Positions 1 through 9,051 of a stretch of DNA of 64,000 nucleotides are shown piece after piece. The stretch's first letter is position 1. Each line of letters starts with the position of its first letter. The position numbers and the translations under genes were made by a program. The notes beneath the pieces were generated by a model. That model saw only the letters and a list, made by a program, of their open reading frames with translations. It was not told the origin of the DNA and made no database searches. The DNA comes from Frondihabitans sucicola (GTDB taxonomy: Bacteria > Actinomycetota > Actinomycetes > Actinomycetales > Microbacteriaceae): contig NZ_AP027732.1 in NCBI RefSeq assembly GCF_030296615.1, forward strand, positions 2,919,042 through 2,983,041. Reading direction: 5' to 3'.

Positions 1-22
1 CGGGATATCTCATTGGTAACAC

Positions 23-41
23 ACGGCCGCCCGGCGGCCGT
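23..41. terminator. GC-rich hairpin downstream of dnaG
   Basis: An 8-bp perfect stem (ACGGCCGC / GCGGCCGT) with a 3-nt loop lies about 60 bp past the dnaG stop. No clear T-run follows on either strand, so it may end transcription weakly or act together with Rho. It is the only structure seen in bases 1-102, which hold no gene. Confidence 0.45.
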
Positions 42-102
42 AATTCAGCCCGAAGTGTTTACAGGCCCGCAATGAGTCACGCACGAGACTTGCGCGGATG
101 AG

Positions 103-2007
103 CTATTCGTTGCGTAGGGCGCGCCGGGCGGCCTCGACTTCGACGAGTTGTTGCGCCAGCACGCGCCGTTTGTCGGGATCGGTGCGTGCGTCGGTGCGGT
201 GCATCTGGCCCAGCAACTCGGCCTTCCGGCGGAGGAGATCGCGCTCGACGAGCGACGACAGGATGCCTTCGCAGTAGAGGGCCATGTCGCGACCCTCGCG
301 TTCGGGAAGCGGACCGACCGCCAACTCCTGCACGAGGCCGATGAAGGGGCCAGGAGTTTGCGCCAGCACCGACTCGACGAAACTCGGCGAGTCGAGCTGG
401 TCGAGGCTGGCGGCGATCGCATCGCGGACGACGGCGAGGGAGCCGTTCACGAAGGCGGCGAAGGCAGCCTGGGTGGTGAGGTCGCGCGAGGCCGCCGTGG
501 GGTGCTGCAGGATCGCCATGACCGCGTCACGTTCCATTCGCGTCGACGGGTCGTCGGGAAGCCGCAGGATGCTCGGACCCTCGTCGACGACGGGCACCTC
601 GGGCAGGCTCGTGATCGACTGGCGCGAGGGATCGCTCGACGGAGCGAGGCGCTCGACGGCCTTGGGAGCGCTGGCCGCGCGGGTGGCTGCGAACACGGAG
701 GGCTCGACGTCGGACGGATCGATGCCGAGCCAGCCCGAGAGGGCCCGGATGTAGCCCTGCATCAGCGACCTGTCGCGGATCCCGGCGACGACGGGGGCGG
801 CCGCCCGCAGACCCGACGCGCGACCGTCGACCGTCTCGAGGTCGTGGCCGTCGAGAGTGCGCTTGATCATGAACTCGAACATCGGCCGTTTGCTGCTGAT
901 CATTCGGCGGACCGCGTCGTCGCCACGGTTCAGGCGGAGGTCGCACGGGTCGAGGCCGTCGGGCGCGATGGCGACGAAGGTCTGGGCGGCGAAGCGCTGC
1001 TCTTCGGCGAAGGCGCGGCTCGCGGCTCGCTGACCGGCCTCGTCGGGGTCGAACGTGAAGACGACCTCGCCACCCGCCGAGGTGTCGAGCTTGCTCGAGT
1101 CGCCGATCATCGGACGGAGCACCTTGATGTGGTCGACGCCGAAGGACGTGCCGCACGTCGCGACTGCCGTGGTGACACCGGCGAGGTGGCACGCCATCAC
1201 GTCGGTGTAGCCCTCCACGATCACGACCCGCTTCTCTTTCGAGATGTCTTTGCGGGCGAGGTCGAGCCCGTAGAGCACCTGCGACTTGTGGTAGACCGGC
1301 GTCTCGGGGGTGTTGAGGTATTTCGGCCCGTTGTCGTCCTCGAGCAGTTTGCGGGCGCCGAAACCGATGGTCGCACCGGTGACGTCGCGGATCGGCCAGA
1401 GGAGTCGCCCGCGGAAGCGGTCGTACGCGTTGCGGTCGCCCTGGCTGAGCAGGCCCGCCGTGATGAGCTCCTCCTCGCTGAAACCACGGCCCTTGAGGTG
1501 CGAACGCAACGCGTCGAACGACTTCGGCGCGAAACCCACGCCGAACCGCTGCGCGGCTGCAGGATCGAAGCCCCGCTCGCCCAGGAAGCGACGGCCCGGA
1601 TCGGCGTCGGGTGCCGTGAGCTGCTCGACGAAGAACTCGCCGGCAGCCTCGTTGGCCGCGAGGAGACGCGCGCGGTTGCCGTGGTCGCTGGCCTGGCCGC
1701 CGTCTTCGTAGTGGAGCGTGAAGTTGATGGAGGCGGCCATGCGCTCGACGGCCTCTTGGAACGTGGTGTGATCCATCTTCTGGATGAAGCTGAAGACGTC
1801 GCCGTCTTCGCCGCAGCCGAAGCAGTGGTAGCGGCCGACCTGGGGTCGGACGTGGAAGCTCGGACTGCGCTCGTCATGGAAGGGGCAGAGACCCTTCAGC
1901 GAGCCGATGCCGGCGCCTTTGAGAGCCACGTAGTCGGAGACGACGTCGGCGATGTTCACGCGCGAGCGGACCTCGTCGATGTCTGCGCGCTTGATCAACC
2001 CAGCCAT
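103..2007 (-). CDS. dnaG: DNA primase DnaG
   Basis: DnaG makes the RNA primers for chromosome replication. The 634-residue protein starts with the CHC2-type zinc-binding domain: Cys41, His44, Cys62 and Cys65 sit in CPFH and CFGC motifs. The primase catalytic core and a Toprim domain follow (VIVEGYTDVMA near residue 265, acidic DPDEAG further on), then a C-terminal helicase-binding region. The ATG at 2007 is preceded by a purine-rich GGAGGTGGTGAG stretch on the minus strand. It lies 73 bp after dgt on the same strand, so dusB, dgt and dnaG probably form one unit. The frame is intact and the length is normal for actinobacterial DnaG. Confidence 0.97.
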   Translation of the reverse strand: MAGLIKRADIDEVRSRVNIADVVSDYVALKGAGIGSLKGLCPFHDERSPSFHVRPQVGRYHCFGCGEDGDVFSFIQKMDHTTFQEAVERMAASINFTLHYEDGGQASDHGNRARLLAANEAAGEFFVEQLTAPDADPGRRFLGERGFDPAAAQRFGVGFAPKSFDALRSHLKGRGFSEEELITAGLLSQGDRNAYDRFRGRLLWPIRDVTGATIGFGARKLLEDDNGPKYLNTPETPVYHKSQVLYGLDLARKDISKEKRVVIVEGYTDVMACHLAGVTTAVATCGTSFGVDHIKVLRPMIGDSSKLDTSAGGEVVFTFDPDEAGQRAASRAFAEEQRFAAQTFVAIAPDGLDPCDLRLNRGDDAVRRMISSKRPMFEFMIKRTLDGHDLETVDGRASGLRAAAPVVAGIRDRSLMQGYIRALSGWLGIDPSDVEPSVFAATRAASAPKAVERLAPSSDPSRQSITSLPEVPVVDEGPSILRLPDDPSTRMERDAVMAILQHPTAASRDLTTQAAFAAFVNGSLAVVRDAIAASLDQLDSPSFVESVLAQTPGPFIGLVQELAVGPLPEREGRDMALYCEGILSSLVERDLLRRKAELLGQMHRTDARTDPDKRRVLAQQLVEVEAARRALRNE

Positions 2008-2080
2008 CGCGGCTCACCACCTCCGCCCGCAATCGTAGGGCCGACCCCCGTCATCGACGCGCCTGCCCTCGTCGTCTCGA

Positions 2081-3394
2081 TCACGCCTGCACGAGCCGGT
2101 CGTGCCACGCGAGAGCGCTCTGATCGGTGAGTGACGCCACCTGGTCGACGACGACGCGCTTGCGGCCCGCGTCGTCTCCGGCCAGCGACCAGTCGGTCGC
2201 GAAGCCCGGGTCGAGTTCGCTGGGACCGCTGGCCCAGAGTGCATCCGCCAGCGCCGTGAGGACTTCGCGCTGCTGCACGTAGATCGGCTGCCTGGCATTG
2301 TGCGTCATCACGAAGGCGGCCACGATTCCTTTGAGGGCGGCGATCTCGCCGATGATCTCGGCGGGGATCACCACGCTCGCCGAGAACCGGATCAGGCTCT
2401 CCTGCGGGTAGTGCTCGTGAGTCGCCTCCGTCGCGGACGCGGCGAAGTGACCGATGAGTTGGCTGGTCAGGTTCTTCAGCCTCGCCTGGTCGACACGGCC
2501 CCCGTCGTAGTCCTCGAGCCAGACGTCGAGCGAACGAAGGCGCTCGAACGCTTCGGCGAGCTCGTCGCGGCTGAGTTCGCCGCCGACCCACGCGTGGGTC
2601 GCAGAGATGAGGGCATCGTGCTCGTCTTCGCTGCCGAGGGAGCCGACGTCGATGTAGCCGTTGACCACGGCGTCCTCGAAGTCGTGCACCGAATAGGCGA
2701 TGTCGTCGCTGAGGTCCATCACCTGGGCCTCGATGCAGCGCTGTCGCCGGGGCGCGCCCTGACGGAGCCACTCGAACGCCGGGGTGTCGTCGTCGTAGAA
2801 GCCGAACTTCGTACGGCCTCCGGGGTCGGCGACGCCCTGTGCGGCCGGCCAGGGGTACTTGCAACTGGCGTCGAGGCTGGCGCGAGTGAGATTCAGGCCG
2901 TAGCTGGTCCCGTCGGCGTCGATCACCTTGGGCTCGATGCGGGTGAGGAGACGGAGGGTCTGCGCGTTGCCCTCGAAGCCCCCGATGTCGAGTGACCAGT
3001 CGTTCAGCGCCTTCTCGCCGTTGTGCCCGAACGGCGGGTGACCGAGGTCGTGCGCCAGGCAGGCGGTATCGACGACATCGGGATCGAGCCCGAGGCTCGT
3101 CGCCAGTTCTCGACCGACCTGGGCGACCTCGAGCGAGTGGGTGAGGCGGTTGCGGGCGAAGTCGAGGCCGGCAGTGGGGCTGAGGACCTGGGTCTTGGCG
3201 GCCAGGCGCCGAAGCGCACTCGAATGCAAGAGGCGCGCCCGATCACGCGCGAAGTCGCTTCGGCGACTCGAGTGCTGCTCGGGGAACCAGCGCTGCGTGT
3301 CGTGTTCGCCGTAACCGTGCTGGACGGCGGCCGATGAGACGGTGTGGCTGCCGCCGTCAGCCGCTTCCGAGGGAGGGGAGTGCTGGGGGTTCAC
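2081..3394 (-). CDS. dgt: Deoxyguanosinetriphosphate triphosphohydrolase-like protein
   Basis: This HD-domain hydrolase of the Dgt family splits dNTPs into deoxynucleoside and triphosphate and helps control dNTP pools. The GTG start at 3394 gives 437 residues. The HD signature is clear: NRLTHSLEVAQ, then CLAHDLGHPPFGHNGE, then DLSDDIAYSVHDFED. A GAAGG lies 7 nt before the GTG. The open frame continues upstream through dusB in a shifted frame, so the GTG was chosen because the Dgt-like sequence (HGYGEHDTQRW) begins just after it. The location immediately before dnaG is a conserved actinobacterial arrangement. Confidence 0.93.
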   Translation of the reverse strand: MNPQHSPPSEAADGGSHTVSSAAVQHGYGEHDTQRWFPEQHSSRRSDFARDRARLLHSSALRRLAAKTQVLSPTAGLDFARNRLTHSLEVAQVGRELATSLGLDPDVVDTACLAHDLGHPPFGHNGEKALNDWSLDIGGFEGNAQTLRLLTRIEPKVIDADGTSYGLNLTRASLDASCKYPWPAAQGVADPGGRTKFGFYDDDTPAFEWLRQGAPRRQRCIEAQVMDLSDDIAYSVHDFEDAVVNGYIDVGSLGSEDEHDALISATHAWVGGELSRDELAEAFERLRSLDVWLEDYDGGRVDQARLKNLTSQLIGHFAASATEATHEHYPQESLIRFSASVVIPAEIIGEIAALKGIVAAFVMTHNARQPIYVQQREVLTALADALWASGPSELDPGFATDWSLAGDDAGRKRVVVDQVASLTDQSALAWHDRLVQA

Positions 3395-3443
3395 GCGGGC
3401 CCTTCGGGCGGAGGAGACGGAGGTGGGACGAGGAGCGCGGGCC

Positions 3444-4614
3444 TCAGCCACCGCTGTGGTGCAGCTCGGCGGCGGCCAACTCACCGCGGAAGGCCTCGTC
3501 GAGCTCGCGGCTCTCGAGCCACCGATCGGGCAGCGACGGCGTCTTCGGGCTGCCGGCACGGCCGCGCGGACCCTCCGCGTCGACACCCGGGTACGCCAGC
3601 GACCAGTCGAGTTGCGCGAGGAGGTCGTCGATCTCGGTGAGGCTCGACGACGACGCCAGGCTCGCGCGCAGATCACCGCCGACCGGATACCCCTTGAAGT
3701 ACCAGGCGACGTGTTTGCGGATGTCGCGGCACGCGCGATCCTCCTCGCCGAAGAACTCGACCAGGAGCTCGGCGTGCCGGCGGAACGCCTGCGCGACCTC
3801 GCCGAGGGTCGGCTCGGCCTTCTTCGTCTCGCCGCGGAACGCCGCCGCGAGATCGCCGAAGAGCCAGGGCCGGCCGAGGCACCCCGACCGACGACGACGC
3901 CGTCGCACCCGGTCTCGTCGACCATGCGGAGAGCGTCGTCCGCCGACCAGATGTCTCCGTTGCCGAGGACGGGCACTCCGGTGATCGTCTCCTTGAGAGT
4001 GGCGATCGCCGACCAGTCGGCCTGCCCCGAGTAGAACTCGGAGGCCGTGCGAGCGTGCAGCGCGATCGAAGCGACACCGGCACCCTCGGCGGCCTTGCCT
4101 GCCTCGAGGTAGGTGAGGTGGTCACCGTCGATGCCCTTGCGCATCTTCACTGTCAGCGGGATGTCGCCGGCGGCCTGAACGGCGCGCTCGACGATTTCGC
4201 GGAAGAGCCCCAGCTTCCAGGGCAGGGCTGCTCCCCGCCCTTGCGCGTGACCTTGGGGACCGGGCAGCCGAAGTTGAGGTCGATGTGGTCTGCGCGGTCT
4301 TCGGCGACGAGCATGGTGACGGCCTCGGCGACCGTGTTGGGTTCGACGCCGTAGAGCTGGATGCTGCGTGTCGACTCACTCTCGTGGTGCGTGATGAGCC
4401 GCATGGACTCGGGAGTGCGCTCGACGAGTGCGCGGCTCGTGATCATCTCGCTGACGTAGAGACCGGCGCCGTACTCGCGGCAGAGCCGGCGGTACGCGGT
4501 GTTCGTGATGCCCGCCATCGGCGCGAGCACGACCGGCGAGTCGACCGTGAGGCGGCCGATCCGGAGGCTCGACGGCCTCGAACCCGTAGCGGGTTCTGTC
4601 AAAGTGGTTGTCAT
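3444..4614 (-). CDS. dusB: tRNA dihydrouridine synthase DusB (two frameshifts as sequenced)
   Basis: This FMN-dependent enzyme reduces uridine to dihydrouridine in tRNA. The N-terminal part contains PVVLAPMAGITNTAYRR and the catalytic-cysteine motif NFGCPVPKV. The middle part carries TVKMRKGID and the FMN/phosphate region GDIWSADDA and VVVGRG. The C-terminal helical domain carries RPWLFGDLAAAF. These three pieces lie in three frames. The breaks are in G runs at about 4233-4236 and 3882-3885 (read as C runs on the plus strand), and one extra G at each restores a 390-residue DusB. No Shine-Dalgarno is seen before the ATG at 4614, but a GATAAT -10 element lies 8 nt upstream. An in-frame TTG at 4623 is the alternative start. 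Confidence 0.9.
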
Positions 4615-4622
4615 CGGTTTCA

Positions 4623-4628
4623 ATTATC
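4623..4628 (-). promoter_or_regulatory. -10 element for dusB, probable leaderless start
   Basis: GATAAT on the minus strand ends 8 nt before the dusB ATG, which would place the transcript start at or within a few bases of the initiation codon. That fits a leaderless mRNA, common in Actinobacteria, and explains the missing ribosome binding site. No convincing -35 element at the normal distance was found. Confidence 0.45.
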
Positions 4629-4709
4629 CCAGACGAGTGCAACCGCGAGATACGAGTCGCGCATCTGTGGAGAAGTCGTGGCCCAACGCCGCCTGTGAAG
4701 AGGAGATCC

Positions 4710-5195
4710 ATGTCAGAGCTCACCGGTACCGATCGCGTCACAGCCGATGCCGAAGCTCGGGGCCTCGAGGTCGAAGTGGTCTCGAGACCGGAAGCGGGAA
4801 GCTTGCACGAGGCGGCCGCCCTGCTCGGCATCGAGCCCGGCACCATCGTCAAGAGCCTCGTCGTCAAGAAGCACGACGGCTCGTTCCTTTTCGCGCTCGT
4901 GCCGGGCGGGCGGCAGATCTCCTGGTCGAAGCTGCGAGCCGCCGTGGGCGTGAACAAGCTGTCGATGCCGTCGCCCGACGTCGCCCTGGAGGCAACCGGG
5001 TACGAGCGGGGAACCATCACCCCGATGGGGAGTTCGACGGCGTGGCCGGTGTTCGCCGACGAGCGCGTCGCCGGTCGGCGTGTGGCGCTCGGCGCCGGTG
5101 CCCACGGGCACAGCGCGTTCGTCGACGGCGACGCCCTGATCGCCGCCTACGCAGCGACGGTCGCCGACATCACCGACGACGAGGCACCGCGCTGA
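4710..5195 (+). CDS. YbaK/EbsC family aminoacyl-tRNA deacylase
   Basis: The 161-residue protein belongs to the YbaK/ProX editing-domain family, which hydrolyses mischarged tRNAs such as Cys-tRNA(Pro) in trans. Family features visible are HEAAALLGIEPGTIVKSLVVK, the core lysine segment, and the glycine-rich end GSSTAWPVFAD followed by GAGAHGHSAFVDGDAL. The ATG at 4710 has a good AGGAG 5 nt upstream, so the longer open frame starting at 4608 is not used. It is transcribed away from dusB. Which misacylated tRNA it edits cannot be read from the sequence. Confidence 0.85.
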   Translation: MSELTGTDRVTADAEARGLEVEVVSRPEAGSLHEAAALLGIEPGTIVKSLVVKKHDGSFLFALVPGGRQISWSKLRAAVGVNKLSMPSPDVALEATGYERGTITPMGSSTAWPVFADERVAGRRVALGAGAHGHSAFVDGDALIAAYAATVADITDDEAPR

Positions 5196-5244
5196 CGCGT
5201 GGGCTGGAGACGGCTGTCTCGTGTCCGAGGGGACGATGGCCGAG

Positions 5245-5451
5245 TCAGAGTGACGCGCCCTCGTCGAGGGCGGCTGCGACGGCTCGGGCCGACGCGGCCG
5301 CCGCCTCCTGAGGAGTCGGCTCGATGTCGATGATCCTCTCCGCCCGCGCTGCGGCTGCCGTTCCGGGGACCAGGCAGCTGTCGCCCTCGCAGGCCTCGGC
5401 GGCGGCGTCGCCCAGCATGGTGAACACGGGCGAGGTGGGTTCCATGGTCAC
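5245..5451 (-). CDS. Small hypothetical protein with a Cys-x4-Cys segment, coupled to the DsbA-like gene
   Basis: This 68-residue protein is not recognised. It has an N-terminal segment TSPVFTMLGDAAAEACEGDSC with two cysteines four residues apart, then an alanine-rich, probably helical C-terminal half. It has no membrane segment or signal peptide. Its GTG start overlaps the stop of the upstream oxidoreductase gene (GTGA), which indicates translational coupling; an ATG two codons later is an alternative start. Pairing with a thiol oxidoreductase makes a redox or metal role for the cysteines possible, but that is inference. Confidence 0.55.
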   Translation of the reverse strand: MTMEPTSPVFTMLGDAAAEACEGDSCLVPGTAAAARAERIIDIEPTPQEAAAASARAVAAALDEGASL

Positions 5452-6146
5452 CGGGTGACCGCCTCTTCGCTGGGGTCTGCCTGGTCGGCGGGTTCACCGG
5501 CCAGCTCGGCGGCGACCGTGTCGAGAACGTTCCGGAAGACGGTGGGATCCTGCGCCCCGGATACCCCGTATTTGCCCTCGAAGACGAAGAAGGGGACGCC
5601 GTTGATGCCGTACTCGACCGCTTGAGCCTGATCGGCACGCACGTCCGACAGGTACTCGTCGGCCTCGAGCGACCGGACGACGTCGTCGCGGTCGAGACCT
5701 ATCTCGGCAGCGATGTCGGCGAGGACGTCGAGCCGGCCCAGGTGCCGCCCCTGCTCGAAGTACGCCGAGAGGAGCCTCTCGGTCATCGGCAGCTGGATGC
5801 CGTGAGCCTTCGCGTAATGGAGGAGCTGGTGGGCTTTGACGGTATTGGTGTGGTGCATGGCGTCGAAGTCGTATGAGAGCCCGACGGACGAGGCGATCCC
5901 GATGACGTTGTCGAGCATCGACTTCGCCTGTTCGGGAGCGATGCCCTTGTGAGTCGCCAGGAACTCGACCTCGTTGCCTTCGAAGTCGACGGGGGTGTCG
6001 GGCGACAGCTCGAACGAGTGGTACTCGACCTCGACCTCGCCCTCGAAACCGGCCGCGGCCGCCTCGAACTTGCGCTTGCCGATGAAGCACCAGGGGCACG
6101 CGATATCGGACCAGACGTCGACTTTGATGGGGTTGCTTGCGTTCAC
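5448..6146 (-). CDS. DsbA family / FrnE-like thiol oxidoreductase
   Basis: This 232-residue cytoplasmic protein has a thioredoxin fold of the FrnE/2-hydroxychromene isomerase-like DsbA subfamily. The redox motif CPWC lies at residues 18-21 (DVWSDIACPWCFIGKRKFE) and the cis-proline segment is GVPFFVFEGKYGVSGAQ near the C-terminus. There is no signal peptide, so it acts in the cytosol, unlike classical DsbA. It starts with GTG at 6146 and overlaps the small Cys-x4-Cys gene downstream by four bases. FrnE homologues have been linked to disulfide handling under oxidative stress; the substrate here is unknown. Confidence 0.85.
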   Translation of the reverse strand: MNASNPIKVDVWSDIACPWCFIGKRKFEAAAAGFEGEVEVEYHSFELSPDTPVDFEGNEVEFLATHKGIAPEQAKSMLDNVIGIASSVGLSYDFDAMHHTNTVKAHQLLHYAKAHGIQLPMTERLLSAYFEQGRHLGRLDVLADIAAEIGLDRDDVVRSLEADEYLSDVRADQAQAVEYGINGVPFFVFEGKYGVSGAQDPTVFRNVLDTVAAELAGEPADQADPSEEAVTR

Positions 6147-6283
6147 AGTGGTGGCAACCTATCAGCCGGCGGCTGCATTCCTTCTGGTCGTGACCCGCTC
6201 CTCGGGAAGTCGCCAGAGGAGCACCCGAACGAACCGCCTCTGTGAGGGCGCGCGACGTGTGCCCGAGCCGCACCAGCTCGGCA

Positions 6284-6309
6284 CGAGGGGCGAGGGGCGA
6301 GGGGCGAGG
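6284..6309. repeat. 7-bp tandem repeat (CGAGGGG)
   Basis: CGAGGGG is repeated about 3.7 times in perfect tandem within the roughly 310-bp gene-free gap between the DsbA-like gene and glyS. No ORF or known site coincides with it. Confidence 0.8.
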
Positions 6310-6353
6310 CCGCCGAGGTGCTTCCGTGCCAGGGAGATGTCGTTCAACAGGAG

Positions 6354-6398
6354 AAACCCGTGATTTCGGCCGGAAATCGGGCCGAATCACGGGTTTTT
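6354..6398. terminator. Strong terminator downstream of glyS
   Basis: A 12-bp stem (AAACCCGTGATT / AATCACGGGTTT) continues after one bulged T into a 5-bp CGGCC/GGCCG stem with an 8-nt loop. It lies about 60 bp past the glyS stop. T-rich tails flank it on both strands, so it can act in both directions. The rest of the 6147-6459 gap holds only the CGAGGGG repeat. Confidence 0.85.
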
Positions 6399-6459
6399 CC
6401 TGAATTGCGCGCGGGGCCGGAGGCCTGACGGGGAGGCCTGCCGGCGCGGGAGGCGGCGG

Positions 6460-7845
6460 CTAGCAGCCCACCAGCCGCGCACCCAGGTAGGCCTGCAGCT
6501 CGTCCAGCGGCACGCGCTCCTGCGCCATCGTGTCGCGCTCGCGCACGGTCACGGCGTTGTCGTCGAGCGAGTCGAAGTCGACCGTGACGCAGAACGGGGT
6601 GCCGATCTCGTCTTGGCGGCGGTAGCGGCGGCCGATGGCGCCCGCGTCGTCGAAGTCGATGTTCCAGAGCTGACGGAGCGACGCGGCAACCGACCGCGCC
6701 AGCGGCGAGAGGTTCTCGTTGCGCGACAGCGGCAGGACGGCCACCTTGACCGGAGCGAGGCGACGGTCGAGCTTGAGAACGGTGCGCTTGTCGACGCCGC
6801 CCTTCGCGTTGGGTGCCTCGTCTTCGTGGTAGGCGTCGACCAGGAACGCCATCAGGGCGCGGGTGAGGCCGAACGCGGGCTCGATCACGAAGGGGATCCA
6901 GCGCTCGTTCTTCGTCTGATCGAAGTACGAGAGGTCGACGCCGGACGCTTCGCTGTGCGTCTTGAGGTCGAAGTCGGTGCGGTTCGCGACGCCCATGAGC
7001 TCGCCCCACTCGGAACCCGCGAAACGGAACTTGTACTCGAGGTCGACGGTGCGCTTCGAATAGTGCGACAGCTTCTCGACGGGGTGCTCGTAGCGGCGCA
7101 CGTTGTCGGGCGACAGCCCCAGCCCGATGTACCAGTCGAAGCAGGCGTCGATCCAATACTGGAACCACTCGTCGTCGGTGCCCGGCTCGACGAAGAACTC
7201 CATCTCCATCTGCTCGAACTCGCGCGTGCGGAAGATGAAGTTGCCCGGTGTGATCTCGTTGCGGAACGACTTGCCGACCTGCGCGATGCCGAACGGGGGC
7301 TTCATTCGAGCCGAACCCATGACATTGGCGAAGTTGACGAAGATGCCCTGAGCGGTCTCGGGACGGAGGTACGCCATGCCCTGCTCGTTGTCGACCGGGC
7401 CGAGGAAGGTCTTGAGAAGGCCGGAGAAGTTCTGCGGCTCGGTCCACGAGCCCTCCTGGCCGGTGTCGGGGTCGCGGATGTCGGCGAGGCCGTTGACCGG
7501 CGGGTGACCGTGCTTCTCCTCGTACGCCTCGAGCAGGTGGTCGGCGCGATAGCGCTTGTGGGTGTGCAGCGATTCGACCAGCGGGTCGGAGAAGACCTCG
7601 ACGTGGCCGGAGGCCTCCCACACCTGGCGGGGCAGGATCACCGAGGAGTCGAGCCCGACGATGTCGTCGCGGCCCTGCACCATGAACTTCCACCACTGCT
7701 GCTTGATGTTCTCCTTCAGCGCGACGCCGAGGGGCCCGTAATCCCATGCCGACCTCGATCCACCGTAGATCTCGCCCGCTTGATAGACGAAGCCTCGGCG
7801 TTTGGCCAGGGCGATGACGGAATCGAGACGGTTGGGGGCTGCCAC
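6460..7845 (-). CDS. glyS: Glycine--tRNA ligase (single-chain, class II)
   Basis: This 461-residue glycyl-tRNA synthetase is of the single-subunit type found in Actinobacteria. Visible features are the N-terminal [17 protein letters not shown], class II motif 2 ([20 protein letters not shown]), motif 3 region ([15 protein letters not shown]) and a C-terminal anticodon-binding domain ([14 protein letters not shown]). The open frame extends upstream without homology. The GTG at 7845 was chosen because the conserved sequence starts right after it and TTTGGAG lies 8 nt upstream. A strong terminator follows the gene. Confidence 0.95.
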   Translation of the reverse strand: MAAPNRLDSVIALAKRRGFVYQAGEIYGGSRSAWDYGPLGVALKENIKQQWWKFMVQGRDDIVGLDSSVILPRQVWEASGHVEVFSDPLVESLHTHKRYRADHLLEAYEEKHGHPPVNGLADIRDPDTGQEGSWTEPQNFSGLLKTFLGPVDNEQGMAYLRPETAQGIFVNFANVMGSARMKPPFGIAQVGKSFRNEITPGNFIFRTREFEQMEMEFFVEPGTDDEWFQYWIDACFDWYIGLGLSPDNVRRYEHPVEKLSHYSKRTVDLEYKFRFAGSEWGELMGVANRTDFDLKTHSEASGVDLSYFDQTKNERWIPFVIEPAFGLTRALMAFLVDAYHEDEAPNAKGGVDKRTVLKLDRRLAPVKVAVLPLSRNENLSPLARSVAASLRQLWNIDFDDAGAIGRRYRRQDEIGTPFCVTVDFDSLDDNAVTVRERDTMAQERVPLDELQAYLGARLVGC

Positions 7846-7903
7846 GTGTGATGCTCCAAAGGGACGACGGCGCCGAGCTGGGTGCCCGACATACCCCGAC
7901 AGC

Positions 7904-8970
7904 CTACTGGCCTCGACCTGCCAGCGCTGAGGCCGCGCGGTCCACGTCGCGCTCGGTGTTCCAGAGATGGAAGGCCACCCGGACCCTCCCGGCACGGCCG
8001 GACACGGTGAGTCCGGCGTCCGTCAGGCGGGCGAGGTCGACCCCGTCAGGATCCGCCCACGTCACGATGGCCTGACCCTGCGGCGCGATGCCCAGGGCAC
8101 GGCAGAGCTGATCGCCGAGCCCTGCGACGGAGCGCCAGACCTCGTCGAGGTCGAGCCCGGCGAAGAACTCGATCGCGGGCCGGGCGCCGACGAAGGCCTG
8201 CCACGCCGGTGACACGTCGAATCGTCGCGCCGATTCGGCGAGCCGGAGTCCGCCGCCGTAGCAGGAGGCCCAGACGTCTTCGCCCGCGTACCAGCCGGCC
8301 TGGATGGGGCGCAGGATCCGCGCGAAGGCGTCGGAGTAGGTGGCGAACGCGACCCCGCGCGGCGAGCAGAGCCACTTGTACGCGTGGGTGACGGTCGCGT
8401 CGTACCGCGACGCGTCGACGGGCAGAACTCCCGCGGCCTGCGTGAGATCGACGAGCGTGCGCGCCCCGTGGGTCCGGGCCGCGAGCAGGATCGCGTCGTC
8501 ATCGGCGACGGCACCGGTCGCGGACTGCACGAGCGAGTAGGCGACGAGCCACGTGTCGTCGGCGACGGCCTCCGCCAGAGCGGCCAACGGGACCGAGCGA
8601 ACTCGGACACCGCGGTGATCCTGCGCCACGAAGGGAGCGACGACCGAGCTGAAGTCGCCCTCGACGCAGAGCACCTCCGCCCCGTCGGGAACGGAAGCGG
8701 CCACGACCGACACCATGGCCGACGTCTGCGACCCCAGAGCGACCTGCGACGGGTCGACCGCGACCAGGCGCGCGAAGGCGTCCCGCGTGTCGTCGGCGAT
8801 CCGTCCGTAGGCCACGGGCGACACGAAGCCGTCCGACCACGCCTCGAGGTCGGCGCGCAGGGCCTCGACCGTGGCGCGGAGCGGAGTCCGCCCGTACAGG
8901 CGGCCAGGTAGCCGGCACCGGCCGCGAACGACGACCGCGCTGTGGCGAGGTCGATGAGGGCGGGAGGCAT
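7904..8970 (-). CDS. Class V aminotransferase (cysteine desulfurase-like), one frameshift as sequenced
   Basis: This is a PLP-dependent fold-type I enzyme of the class V aminotransferase family (kynureninase/isopenicillin N epimerase/desulfurase-like), 355 residues after repair. The PLP lysine lies in [12 protein letters not shown], preceded by [15 protein letters not shown] with the cofactor-binding Asp. The first 30 residues (ATG at 8970, [14 protein letters not shown]) are in another frame from the rest. One extra G at about 8888-8889 joins ACTGG to [17 protein letters not shown]. It is divergent from the LysR gene, with 81 bp between starts, so the regulator probably controls it. Substrate is unknown. 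Confidence 0.8.
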
Positions 8971-9027
8971 GACTCCAGGATCGGAGGCACGCGGCCATCA
9001 CACAACCACGGGTTGGGCATGCCTGCC

Positions 9028-9042
9028 ATAAGAGATGGTTAT
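9028..9042. promoter_or_regulatory. Candidate LysR-type operator
   Basis: ATAA-N7-TTAT (ATAAGAGATGGTTAT) is an interrupted palindrome containing the T-N11-A core typical of LysR regulators. It lies 9 bp before the LysR start in the divergent region with the class V aminotransferase, where such regulators usually bind. Confidence 0.5.
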
Positions 9043-9051
9043 GCTCGCGGA

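Noticed and set aside
148-2130. 660-codon plus-strand open frame opposite dnaG
   Set aside because: It is an antisense shadow created by high G/C in a coding region; dnaG on the other strand has full domain support. Similar long antisense frames (for example 16-17 kb, 31-33 kb and 36-39 kb) were left out for the same reason.
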